Origin: Anaerolineaceae bacterium
GTDB lineage: Bacteria > Chloroflexota > Anaerolineae > Anaerolineales > Anaerolineaceae
Reading direction: 5' to 3'
Length of the DNA: 48,941 nucleotides
Assembly: GCA_003446605.1 (NCBI GenBank)
Contig: DMDF01000120.1
Span: forward strand, 1-48,941
Shown here: one piece after another, positions 25,625 to 33,611 of the stretch
How the letters are laid out: every line of letters begins with the position of its first letter
Numbering within the stretch: the stretch's first letter is position 1
The notes under the pieces: model-generated
Database searches by the model: none
Told to the model about the DNA's origin: nothing
What the model saw: only the letters and a program-made list of their open reading frames with translations
Position numbers and translations under genes: made by a program

Positions 25625-26436
25625 TGATTATTATTCCTTTGTTCTTTCTCTAAAATTTCACCGTCATCTTCTTCGTCCCCCGTCATGATGAGAACACCAT
25701 CTTTTTGAAGTGCCTCTTGCAATGGGGTGGGAGGAAGTTGAGTGGTTACCAACATATGGATTGCATTTAATGGAGCAACACTAGCAAAAGCAACTTTCTC
25801 AAATTTGCTTGGGTCAGCCACAAGAATCACCTCTTTTGCATTTTGCACCATTTCCTTTTTTACCAGCGCATCATCCCAGTTGTATTCAGTCAACCCATGT
25901 TCTGAATCAATAGCTCCCACCCCTAAAAATAAGCGGTCAATGAAAAGCCCCTCCAAGGAACGACGTGTTAAATCACCTATGAGAGATAATTCACCGTGAC
26001 GGACAATTCCTCCAGGTATGATGAGCCGAATATCAGGCTGGTTAGCAAGAGCATTTGCGATCTGCAAACTGGGAGTGATCACGGTTAGATTTCGACGCCC
26101 AATCAAGTTAATTGCCACCTGCAAAGTTGTTGAGCCAATATCCAGCGCAATGCAATCTCCATCGGCTACCAAACTAGCCGCAATCCTTCCGATCAATGCT
26201 TTTTCTTCACGATTCTGAGTTTCTCGCAAAACCAGAGAAGGCTCATAACTTCTGCCGCGAGCGCTGATCGCTCCCCCATGGACCCTGCGAATCAACCCTT
26301 CTTTTTCAAGGCTGACAAGATCGCGGCGGATGGTCATTTCTGATACATCCAAACGTTGGGCAAGATTTACCACATTCACCGAACCCCGATCTTCTATTTC
26401 CTTTAAAATGAAGGCAGTTCTATCTTCAGATATCAT
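25621..26436 (-). CDS. DeoR-family transcriptional regulator
   Basis: The 271-residue protein has an N-terminal winged helix (residues about 6-57, VVNLAQRLDVSEMTIRRDLVSLEKEGLIRRVHGGA) and a DeoR sensor domain (about 75-235) with the phosphosugar-binding motifs DIGSTT, VITPSLQIANAL and IPGG. Members bind a phosphorylated sugar made by the operon's kinase and leave DNA. It is the first gene of the DeoR-BtpA-kinase operon. Its own promoter holds three TGTTTAT repeats. The last 30 residues are very acidic. Confidence 0.93.
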   Translation of the reverse strand: MISEDRTAFILKEIEDRGSVNVVNLAQRLDVSEMTIRRDLVSLEKEGLIRRVHGGAISARGRSYEPSLVLRETQNREEKALIGRIAASLVADGDCIALDIGSTTLQVAINLIGRRNLTVITPSLQIANALANQPDIRLIIPGGIVRHGELSLIGDLTRRSLEGLFIDRLFLGVGAIDSEHGLTEYNWDDALVKKEMVQNAKEVILVADPSKFEKVAFASVAPLNAIHMLVTTQLPPTPLQEALQKDGVLIMTGDEEDDGEILEKEQRNNNQ

Positions 26437-26450
26437 AATTATCCCAATAT

Positions 26451-26496
26451 TGTTTATTTATGTTTATATTATATTTTATTTTGTTTATTTAGTCAA
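26451..26496 (-). promoter_or_regulatory. DeoR promoter with three phased TGTTTAT repeats
   Basis: On the minus strand TTGACT (26496-26491) and TATAAT (26473-26468) are 17 bases apart, about 30 bases before the DeoR ATG. On the plus strand TGTTTAT occurs at 26451, 26461 and 26482. The steps of 10 and 21 bases place all three on one face of the helix, across the promoter spacer and start region. Direct repeats of this type are usual DeoR-family operators, so autoregulation is expected. Confidence 0.65.
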
Positions 26497-26633
26497 TATA
26501 TAACATTTTTTAGTCTTTTTTAACCCAGTAAAACTTCAATTACTCAAAATATACCAATACCTATGCATTCAAATATGAGAAATCTCTCTCAAACCCGTGA
26601 TGAACAACTCAATTTTTTAAATCTTAAAAGAGC

Positions 26634-26690
26634 TTGAAATTCAATAAAAAAGCATATATAATATTTCTATATTGGGAGCGTTCCCAATAT
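26634..26690 (+). promoter_or_regulatory. LacI-gene promoter and operator
   Basis: TTGAAA (26634-26639) and TATAAT (26657-26662) are 17 bases apart and predict a start near 26669. A palindrome with 9-bp arms ATATTGGGA / TCCCAATAT and the central CG typical of LacI-family sites spans 26669-26690, right over the start point, so the regulator should repress itself. Confidence 0.72.
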
Positions 26691-26738
26691 CTCACCAGAA
26701 AATCAACAGGAATTTGCCTTCAAAATCGGAGTGCTTCA

Positions 26739-27758
26739 TTGAACAACCTTACTTTAGAAGATATAGCAGAGCAATGTGGTGTATCCCGTTCAACCGTATC
26801 TCGAGTAATTAATAATCATCCAAATGTAAGCAAGAAAGCGAGGATGCTTGTTCAAGAAGTTATCAATCAAACCGGTTATCAACCTCATGCAGCCGCAAGA
26901 GCACTGGTATCAAACCGATCTTGGACTGTCGGATTAATATTACCCCGCTCCGTTAATTCCTTCTTCACTGACCCTTATTATCCAAGTTTAATTCAAGGAA
27001 TCGCCCAGGCTTGCAGTAGCAGTGATTATACATTTACACTTTTTCTGATGAGGGAAAAAGAGGACGAAGAGCGAATATTCCATCGGATTTCTCGGCGTGG
27101 TTTTCTGGATGGAATTCTGCTTCAATCTGACAATATCGGAGATTCATTGATTGACAAGTTGATTCTATCTGATATTCCTTTAACGGTTTTGGGGAGACCA
27201 TTTAAAAGTGGGAACATCAGCTTTATTGATATCAACAATGTTGAATCGGTAGAGAAAGCGGTTGATTATTTTATCGAAACCGAGCACAAAAGAATTGGGA
27301 CAATTACCGGTCCGTTAAATACAACGGTTGGTATTGATCGAAAACAAGGGTATATGAATTCTTTGCTTAAACACGGTTTTACAGTAGACAAAGATTTAAT
27401 TGCAGAGGGTACCTTTACAGAAGAAAGCGGTTATTTAGGAATGCTAGAAATTCTGAAAGCTAAGCCTGATGCTGTTTTTACAGCTTCCGATCAAATGGCT
27501 TTGGGAGCTATGCGTGCGATGAGCGAAAATGGATTGCGAGCTCCCGATGATGTCGCCATCATCGGATTTGATGATTTCCCCCTACAGATGCCGGCTTATC
27601 CTCCATTATCCACTATTCGCCAGCCAATTGACGAATTTGGAAATGAAGCACTTCGAATGTTAATTGATATTATCGAAAATGGAACAGAACCTGCAAGACG
27701 CGTCATCCTAAAAACTGAACTTATCCTTAGAGGCACGACGAGAAAAAGAATCAATTAA
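26739..27758 (+). CDS. LacI-family transcriptional regulator of the glycan regulon
   Basis: The 340-residue protein starts with a LacI helix-turn-helix (LTLEDIAEQCGVSRSTVSRVINNHPNVSKKARMLVQEVI) and the hinge helix AARALVSNRS. A periplasmic-binding-like sensor domain follows with VGLILP, FLDGILLQ, GRP, IGTITGP, AVFTASDQMALGAMRA and VAIIGFDDFP. I chose TTG 26739, with GGAG 7 bases before it. The longer frame from 26634 would begin inside the -35 box and add 35 residues unlike the family. Matching palindromes before this gene, the importer and the epimerase mark it as the local regulator; its inducer is probably a disaccharide or sugar phosphate. Confidence 0.92.
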   Translation: MNNLTLEDIAEQCGVSRSTVSRVINNHPNVSKKARMLVQEVINQTGYQPHAAARALVSNRSWTVGLILPRSVNSFFTDPYYPSLIQGIAQACSSSDYTFTLFLMREKEDEERIFHRISRRGFLDGILLQSDNIGDSLIDKLILSDIPLTVLGRPFKSGNISFIDINNVESVEKAVDYFIETEHKRIGTITGPLNTTVGIDRKQGYMNSLLKHGFTVDKDLIAEGTFTEESGYLGMLEILKAKPDAVFTASDQMALGAMRAMSENGLRAPDDVAIIGFDDFPLQMPAYPPLSTIRQPIDEFGNEALRMLIDIIENGTEPARRVILKTELILRGTTRKRIN

Positions 27759-27792
27759 TGTGTCTAAATGACCATATATTTTTTTATGAGAA

Positions 27793-27810
27793 TTTGGGAG
27801 CGTTTCCAAT
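27793..27810 (+). promoter_or_regulatory. LacI-type operator upstream of the oligosaccharide importer
   Basis: ATTTGGGAGCGTTTCCAAT-like sequence has the same half-sites and central CG as the operator before the regulator, with imperfect symmetry. It lies about 100 bases before the binding-protein start. I could not fix its promoter. Confidence 0.6.
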
Positions 27811-27846
27811 AATTGAATTGATCTTGAGAAGGTAAAAAGGAGGCAA

Positions 27847-27888
27847 ATGAGGAAAAAATTATGTTGTACACACAAACAAAATATTTAA
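27847..27888 (+). CDS. Thirteen-codon leader ORF upstream of the importer binding protein
   Basis: AAGGAGG (27837-27843) stands 3 bases before ATG 27847, and the frame reads MRKKLCCTHKQNI before TAA. It ends 23 bases before the binding-protein ATG, which has its own AGGAG. It may be a leader peptide or a chance ORF with a good site. Confidence 0.3.
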   Translation: MRKKLCCTHKQNI

Positions 27889-27911
27889 TATAAATAAAAG
27901 GAGAAAGAAAA

Positions 27912-29693
27912 ATGCATAAGAAGTTTTTAGTTTTATTAAGCGTGTTGTTAGTCGCCAGTTTTGTTTTTTCAAGCTGCGCACCAGCCGCTGAACCTGTAGC
28001 TGAAGAACCTGCTGCTGAAGAGGCAGTTGCTGAAGAAGCCCCTGCTGAACCTGAAGAGGAAACTATACCTACCGAGTTCCCACGGAATGAAACCATTTAT
28101 GTTAGTGGTGCTGCATGGGGTCCTGCATCTACATGGAACCCATTCCAGCCGGGTAGCTTGGCAAATACAACCGGTACGATTGGGTTTGTGTATGAATTCC
28201 TGTATAATTTCGACCCACAAACCGGGGCATTAACTCCATGGTTAGCCGAGAGTGGCACCTGGACTGATGACACAACTTTTGTTGTAACGCTACGTCCAAA
28301 TATGACATGGAGCGATGGTGAAGCGTTAACCGCTGAAGATGTTGCTTACACCTTCAATTTGGGGAAGGAATATGCCACAATTTGGTTTAGCCCAATGTGG
28401 AATTACGTAGAAAGTGTAACCGCAACCAGCGACAAGGAAGTTGAATTCAAACTCACAGCTGAACCGCTCTTCCAAGAATTTGAAAACAATCTATACAACG
28501 TTCCGATCGTTCCAAAACATCTTTGGGAAGGTAAATCTGAAGAGGATATCACCGTCGGCGCAAATGAAAATCCTGTCGGGTCAGGCGCATATCTCTATCT
28601 CGCCAATTCTGAAGACCGCAATATCTGGGTCCGCAATGAGAATTGGTGGGGCATTGACGTATTCGGCGAGCCGGCTCCCAAATACATCGTTGATATCCGC
28701 ACTTCCAGCAACAATGTTGCCCTGGGAATGGTCCTGAAGGGTGAATTGGATCTTAGCAACAACTTCTTGCCCGGTGTTGCAGAAATGGCTGATAAAGGTT
28801 ATGTAAAAACCTACTATGCAGATGCCCCTTACATGCTATCTGCAAATACTGCTGTGTTATTCCTCAATACCACTATCAAACCACTGGATGATGCGGCATT
28901 CCGCCGCGCTTTAGCTTTTGCGATCGACGTACCTTCCATCGTAAATGTAGCTTACGCTCAACTTGTCAAAGCAGCCAGCCCCTCCGGTTTACTCCCGGTC
29001 TTGGATCGATTTGTTGATCAGGATGTGATGGCAGAGCTCGGCTACAGCTTCGATACCGCAAAAGCCAAACAGATGCTGGCAGATGCTGGTTACAAGGATG
29101 TTGATGGCGACGGTTTTGTTGAAACCCCGGATGGTGAAACGTTCGAATTAGAAGTAACCTGCCCGAATGGATGGACTGACTGGATGGCAGCCATTGACAT
29201 CATCGCTTCCAGCTCTCAAGCTGCCGGTATCAATGTGAAAGCTGCTTATCCCGATCAAGGCGCATGGAACACCGAACTTCAGGGTGGAACCTTCAATATG
29301 ACCCTGAACAACTGGGCTGCTATGAGCAATACACCATGGGCGCTCTATAACCTCCTGTTCAGACACCCTATTCAGGAGCAGATGCAGAGTGGTAACTTCG
29401 GTCGCTATGAAAACCAGGAAATGTTCGATCTGGTCGATGCCCTTGCAGAAATTCCGATGAGTGATGAAGCAGCCATGCAAGAGGCTTGCTCAAACATTCA
29501 GGAACTCATGCTCACCGATATGCCCATGATCCCTCTGTGGTACAACGGCTTGTGGGCTCAGTACAGCGATGCAAATTGGACGAACTGGCCAGATGAAAAT
29601 TCCGCCAATCCGACCCTTCCGACTACATGGTCTGGTTACTGGCAATTGGGAGGCTTAATGACCCTTATTAACCTAGAACCAGCTGGTGAATAA
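27912..29693 (+). CDS. Oligosaccharide-binding lipoprotein (SBP family 5)
   Basis: The 593-residue protein has a lipoprotein signal (FSSC, lipid Cys at 22), a Glu/Ala/Pro linker to about residue 52, then a family 5 solute-binding fold: WNPFQPGS, LTPWLAESGTWTDDTTFVVTLRPNMTWSDG, LTAEDVAYTFN, FRRALAFAIDV and MLADAGYKDVDGDGF. Family 5 proteins bind peptides, but in Thermotoga and related bacteria many bind cellobiose or mannan oligosaccharides. The phosphorylases and epimerase in the regulon point to beta-linked oligosaccharides here. It starts the importer operon and is followed by a strong hairpin. Confidence 0.92.
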   Translation: MHKKFLVLLSVLLVASFVFSSCAPAAEPVAEEPAAEEAVAEEAPAEPEEETIPTEFPRNETIYVSGAAWGPASTWNPFQPGSLANTTGTIGFVYEFLYNFDPQTGALTPWLAESGTWTDDTTFVVTLRPNMTWSDGEALTAEDVAYTFNLGKEYATIWFSPMWNYVESVTATSDKEVEFKLTAEPLFQEFENNLYNVPIVPKHLWEGKSEEDITVGANENPVGSGAYLYLANSEDRNIWVRNENWWGIDVFGEPAPKYIVDIRTSSNNVALGMVLKGELDLSNNFLPGVAEMADKGYVKTYYADAPYMLSANTAVLFLNTTIKPLDDAAFRRALAFAIDVPSIVNVAYAQLVKAASPSGLLPVLDRFVDQDVMAELGYSFDTAKAKQMLADAGYKDVDGDGFVETPDGETFELEVTCPNGWTDWMAAIDIIASSSQAAGINVKAAYPDQGAWNTELQGGTFNMTLNNWAAMSNTPWALYNLLFRHPIQEQMQSGNFGRYENQEMFDLVDALAEIPMSDEAAMQEACSNIQELMLTDMPMIPLWYNGLWAQYSDANWTNWPDENSANPTLPTTWSGYWQLGGLMTLINLEPAGE

Positions 29694-29724
29694 GCCCAAA
29701 AAAATGGTTAGAATCTAATTAAAA

Positions 29725-29756
29725 TGCCCCTCCTGTTATTGAGGTAAGGAGGGGCA
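29725..29756 (+). promoter_or_regulatory. Intercistronic hairpin between binding-protein and permease genes
   Basis: TGCCCCTCCT (29725-29734) pairs perfectly with AGGAGGGGCA (29747-29756), leaving a 12-base loop, 31 bases after the binding-protein stop. CAAAGAATCC follows, with no T run. It likely protects the upstream mRNA and sets a high binding-protein to permease ratio. Confidence 0.6.
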
Positions 29757-29797
29757 AAGAATCCTGCAATCCTCCATATCGATAATAAGGAGCATCC

Positions 29798-30796
29798 ATG
29801 AAACGATATTTATTAAGAAAAATACTCATATATTTATTGACTTTCTTCATTGCGGTTACCATTGATTGGATGATCCCCCGTTTTATGCCTGGCGATCCAA
29901 TCAGAAATATGTTAACGAGGGTCTCAGTAAGCAGCAATGCGACAGCAATTCAACAAATGTATGATTATTATTCGCACCTATTTGGGCTGGATCTTCCTCT
30001 GTGGCAGCAATACCTGAACTTTTGGAAGTCTCTTTTTCAAGGTGACTTGGGTATTAGCACCTACCTTTTCCCAACTCCGGTCATAGACGTGATCAAGCGA
30101 GCTGTCCCCTATGATATTTTTCTTCTCCTCCCCGCCATATTGTTAAGCTGGTATGCAGGGAATAAATTCGGAGCGGTTGCAGCACGCTCCAAACGACTTG
30201 ACAATACAATCACGCCATTAAGCTATATCCTCAACGCAACCCCCTACATGTGGCTTGGTATTCTGTTATCGTGGTTTTTTGGCATTATTCTTGGAATATT
30301 TCCAATTGCTGGCGCTTACAGCTATTCTCTTCAACCGAGCTTTTCATGGAAATTTATTGGCAGTGTTCTCCATCACTGGTTCTTACCTTTTCTATCACTC
30401 TTCATGGTTGAATTTGGAGGACAAGCGATTGGTATGCGCAATATGATTATCTATGAACTTGAAGCAGATTATTCTCACTATTTAGGTACGCTTGGGGCAC
30501 CCCAAAAATTAATTCGTAATTATGCATTTAGAAACGCAATATTACCGCAGGTTACCGGGCTAGCTCTTAAACTGGGCACCATTGTAGCAGGCGCACTTGT
30601 GACTGAGGTCGTCTTTTCCTACCCTGGAATTGGATACTTGCTACTGGCTGCAATTCAGAACCAGGACTATTTCCTAATCCAGGGTTGTTTTCTATTCATC
30701 ATTGTTGGAGTTTTAATTGCCAACTTCGCGATCGATATAATCTACGTTCTAATTGATCCACGCACAAGAAGGGGCATGACTGGAGAGACTTCATGA
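29798..30796 (+). CDS. ABC transporter permease (Dpp/Opp B type)
   Basis: The 332-residue protein has an N-terminal membrane helix, an outside loop, and five further helices of the DppB fold. The ATPase-contact loop is YSHYLGTLGAPQKLIRNYAFRNAILPQVTGLALKLGTIVAGALVTEVVF, where the EAA-like sequence and the FRNAILP segment are typical. AAGGAG lies before the ATG. The last codons overlap the next permease start (ATGA), so the two are made in equal amounts. Confidence 0.92.
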   Translation: MKRYLLRKILIYLLTFFIAVTIDWMIPRFMPGDPIRNMLTRVSVSSNATAIQQMYDYYSHLFGLDLPLWQQYLNFWKSLFQGDLGISTYLFPTPVIDVIKRAVPYDIFLLLPAILLSWYAGNKFGAVAARSKRLDNTITPLSYILNATPYMWLGILLSWFFGIILGIFPIAGAYSYSLQPSFSWKFIGSVLHHWFLPFLSLFMVEFGGQAIGMRNMIIYELEADYSHYLGTLGAPQKLIRNYAFRNAILPQVTGLALKLGTIVAGALVTEVVFSYPGIGYLLLAAIQNQDYFLIQGCFLFIIVGVLIANFAIDIIYVLIDPRTRRGMTGETS

Positions 30797-31653
30797 AAAA
30801 TCTACGCATTCACAATGAAATCCTATACTTTGCACTTCGAAATAAAAAAGTGCAAATAGGATTAATCATCATTCTTTTTTTCGTTTTATTGGCATTGATT
30901 GGACCTACACTGACCATGTATCAACCGTTTGAATATGCAAACCCACTTGGTCCTCAAGCACCGTCATCTAAATTCTGGATGGGGACCACTTTTTTCGGGC
31001 AAGACGTTTTCTCACAGTTCGTCAATGGGTTACGAGCAACTTTTATCGTTGGTTTACTCGGTGGTGGCATTGGTACCCTGTTGGGAATAGTAATTGGGTT
31101 TACTGCCGGTTACTATGGAGGCATTGTGGATGAAATTCTCAATGCTCTCACAAATATCGTCCTGGTTATTCCAACCATGGCTGTGTTGTTGATCATAGCC
31201 GCTTATCTGGATGTGCGTAGTGTGTTTACGGAATGTATCTTAATCGGTCTCACATCATGGCCCTGGACAGCAAGAGCTGTACGTGCACAAACCTTTTCTC
31301 TCCGTACCAGAGATTTTGTTGACCTGGCTAAATTAAGCGGAATGAAATCATTCAAGATCATCTTTTCGGAAATCGCCCCTAATATGATGTCATATTTGCT
31401 TTTGGTTTTCATCCTTCAGTTTGGAGGTGCAATTCTTACAGCCGCAACATTAGATTTCATCGGGCTTGGTCCCACAAATGCCATTTCGCTTGGTCTCATG
31501 ATGCAGTATTCAGTTCTATGGGGTGCCCTCCCATTTGGAATGTGGTGGTGGTTTGTTCCCCCAGGTTTAGCAATAACAGCCATCGTTGGTGCGCTCTATT
31601 GTACAAACGTTGGTTTGGACGAAGTATTTAATCCCAAATTGAGGGAGATGTAG
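30793..31653 (+). CDS. ABC transporter permease (Dpp/Opp C type)
   Basis: The 286-residue protein has the DppC layout: a first helix near residues 21-42, the conserved entry PSSKFWMGTTFFGQDVFSQFVNGLRATFIVG, and the EAA loop FVDLAKLSGMKSFKIIFSEIAPNMMSYLL. It forms the channel with the permease upstream and docks the two ATPases downstream. It ends 2 bases before the first ATPase gene. Confidence 0.92.
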   Translation: MKNLRIHNEILYFALRNKKVQIGLIIILFFVLLALIGPTLTMYQPFEYANPLGPQAPSSKFWMGTTFFGQDVFSQFVNGLRATFIVGLLGGGIGTLLGIVIGFTAGYYGGIVDEILNALTNIVLVIPTMAVLLIIAAYLDVRSVFTECILIGLTSWPWTARAVRAQTFSLRTRDFVDLAKLSGMKSFKIIFSEIAPNMMSYLLLVFILQFGGAILTAATLDFIGLGPTNAISLGLMMQYSVLWGALPFGMWWWFVPPGLAITAIVGALYCTNVGLDEVFNPKLREM

Positions 31654-31655
31654 AT

Positions 31656-32615
31656 ATGAGTTTACAAATTGAGAACCTCTCTGTATATTACCAGACTTTA
31701 AAAGGAGATGTTCACGCATTAGAAGATATCACTCTTGATGTAAAACTTGGTGAGATCATGGGGCTGGCAGGAGAATCGGGTTGTGGAAAGACCACCCTTT
31801 GTCAGAGTCTGATTTATCTAAATCCACCGATGAAGTACATGACAGGACGGGTGATGCTCAATGGCAATGAACTACCGATCTGGGATGCTGAGAAAATGAA
31901 TCAACATAGATTCAGAGATATTTCCATCATCCCTCAATATGCTATGAATGCTTTGAATCCCATACGAAAAATAGGACCCATGATTCGGGATCTTTTAACC
32001 TCAAAAAAAGTAGATTATAAAGATAGGCTTCCAGAACTAAAGCACCGGCTTGATGTTGTAAATCTTCCGCATGATGTTCTTGGAATGTATCCGTTTGAAC
32101 TTTCAGGCGGAATGAAACAGAGAATGGTTATGGTGCTCTCAACCTTATTGGACCCCACGCTGTTAATAGCGGACGAAATCACATCTGCTTTGGATGTAGC
32201 AAGTCAAAAAGCCGTTTCAGAGTTGCTGGTAAAATTTCTCGACGAAGGTTGCTGCAAGAGTGCCATCTTCATTACCCACGATATTTCAATCTTGTATCAA
32301 ATTGCAAACACTATTACTGTTATGTATGCTGGTTATCTTGCCGAAAAAGCAAGCACTGAAACAATCATCCACTCTCCTCGTCATCCTTATACAAAGCTTT
32401 TAATAGCTTCATTGCCCAAAATTGGAGTGAAATATTCGGAAAAGCACCTTAAGGGAATTCCCGGTCATCCACCACTGCTATTAAACCCGCCAATCGGCTG
32501 CCGTTTTCGTGACCGTTGCCCGTTGGCATTTGAAAAATGTACTGAAGTACCGCCTTTCGTTGAAATCGAAAAGGATCACTTTATCGCTTGTTGGCGGGAG
32601 GGATCACATGCTTGA
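31656..32615 (+). CDS. ABC transporter ATPase (Dpp/Opp D type)
   Basis: The 319-residue protein has Walker A GESGCGKTT, Q-loop IIPQYAMNALNP, signature LSGGMKQR, Walker B LLIADEITSALD and switch His in FITHDIS. The C-terminal extension ends with GCRFRDRCPLAFEKC, the Cys motif that binds an iron-sulfur cluster in DppD/F proteins. The Walker B box reads DEIT where most have DEPT. GGGAG precedes the ATG. It works as a heterodimer with the next gene. Confidence 0.92.
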   Translation: MSLQIENLSVYYQTLKGDVHALEDITLDVKLGEIMGLAGESGCGKTTLCQSLIYLNPPMKYMTGRVMLNGNELPIWDAEKMNQHRFRDISIIPQYAMNALNPIRKIGPMIRDLLTSKKVDYKDRLPELKHRLDVVNLPHDVLGMYPFELSGGMKQRMVMVLSTLLDPTLLIADEITSALDVASQKAVSELLVKFLDEGCCKSAIFITHDISILYQIANTITVMYAGYLAEKASTETIIHSPRHPYTKLLIASLPKIGVKYSEKHLKGIPGHPPLLLNPPIGCRFRDRCPLAFEKCTEVPPFVEIEKDHFIACWREGSHA

Positions 32616-33561
32616 ACTCGATCACGTATCCAAAATTTATAAAGTCGGAACATTTGGCGGGAAAGAATTACACGCTGTAAGAGATGTCAGTTTCTCTATT
32701 CAAGATGGTGAGGTAGTCTCCCTGATTGGGGAAAGTGGCAGCGGGAAGAGTACGATAGGAAAGATGGTTTTACGTCTTATATCCATTTCAGATGGTTCAA
32801 TTACCATTGATGGCGAAGATATATCCAAGATTGAAACAAAAGAATCGAAGGAATATTACCGTAAAGTTCAGGGAGTTTTCCAGGATCCCTACAGTTCCTA
32901 CAACCCAATTTTTAAAGCTGATCGGATCTTTCATATCATTCATGATGAATTTTATCCCGATGTAGATAAACACACATGGGACGATAAGGTAAATAATGCC
33001 CTCCAAGATGTTGGATTGAATCCCGAACATGTTCTGGGGAAATTTCCCCATCAATTAAGCGGCGGGCAACTTCAACGATTCCTCATTGCAAGGGCTCTCC
33101 TACTGGACATCAAATTACTTGTTGCCGATGAAATCATCAGCATGTTAGACGCTTCCGTTCGAATTGATGTATTAAACTTGCTGGCTGACTTAAAAACACG
33201 CGGCTTATCCGTTCTGTTTATCACACATGACCTTTCACTGGCTAATTATATTAGCGAGAGTGCAATAATTCTCTACCGGGGCTGTATTCTGGAGAGGGGG
33301 TCAACCGAAAAAATCTTCGACAATCCACTTCACCCATACACACAAATGTTGATTTCCGCTGTCCCAAGGTTGGACCAAAAATGGGCAACAAAAGTAAAGT
33401 TAGACTCGGAAGCAGCACACCTTGGAGTTCCAACTGGTTGTGTTTACTATGATCGCTGCCCATACGCATTTGAGAAATGCAAAGTCCATCCAGAAATTAT
33501 CGAGGTTTCGACGGATCATCATGTTGCTTGCTGGAAGGTGTCTGATTCACAAGAGAAATAA
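32608..33561 (+). CDS. ABC transporter ATPase (Dpp/Opp F type)
   Basis: The 317-residue protein has Walker A GESGSGKST, Q-loop VFQDPYSSYNP, signature LSGGQLQR, Walker B LLVADEIISMLDASVR and FITHDLS, and ends with the Cys motif GCVYYDRCPYAFEKC. DEII replaces DEPT, as in its partner. I chose ATG 32608, with GGGAGG just upstream; it overlaps the end of the first ATPase gene by 8 bases. The frame is open to 32509, but that part is the shadow of the upstream gene. Confidence 0.92.
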   Translation: MLELDHVSKIYKVGTFGGKELHAVRDVSFSIQDGEVVSLIGESGSGKSTIGKMVLRLISISDGSITIDGEDISKIETKESKEYYRKVQGVFQDPYSSYNPIFKADRIFHIIHDEFYPDVDKHTWDDKVNNALQDVGLNPEHVLGKFPHQLSGGQLQRFLIARALLLDIKLLVADEIISMLDASVRIDVLNLLADLKTRGLSVLFITHDLSLANYISESAIILYRGCILERGSTEKIFDNPLHPYTQMLISAVPRLDQKWATKVKLDSEAAHLGVPTGCVYYDRCPYAFEKCKVHPEIIEVSTDHHVACWKVSDSQEK

Positions 33562-33611
33562 AATAAATATTTATCAATTTCTGAAAATTTAAAATTAGTT
33601 GTGGAGGTTTT

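Noticed and set aside
17747..26436. Reading the locus as an autoinducer-2 (lsr) system
   Set aside because: The binding protein, two permeases and FGGY kinase are compatible, but LsrF, LsrG and LsrR are absent and a DeoR regulator and BtpA are present instead.
26634..26738. Longer N-terminus for the LacI protein from TTG 26634
   Set aside because: That TTG is the -35 box of the LacI promoter, and the added residues precede the usual helix-turn-helix start.
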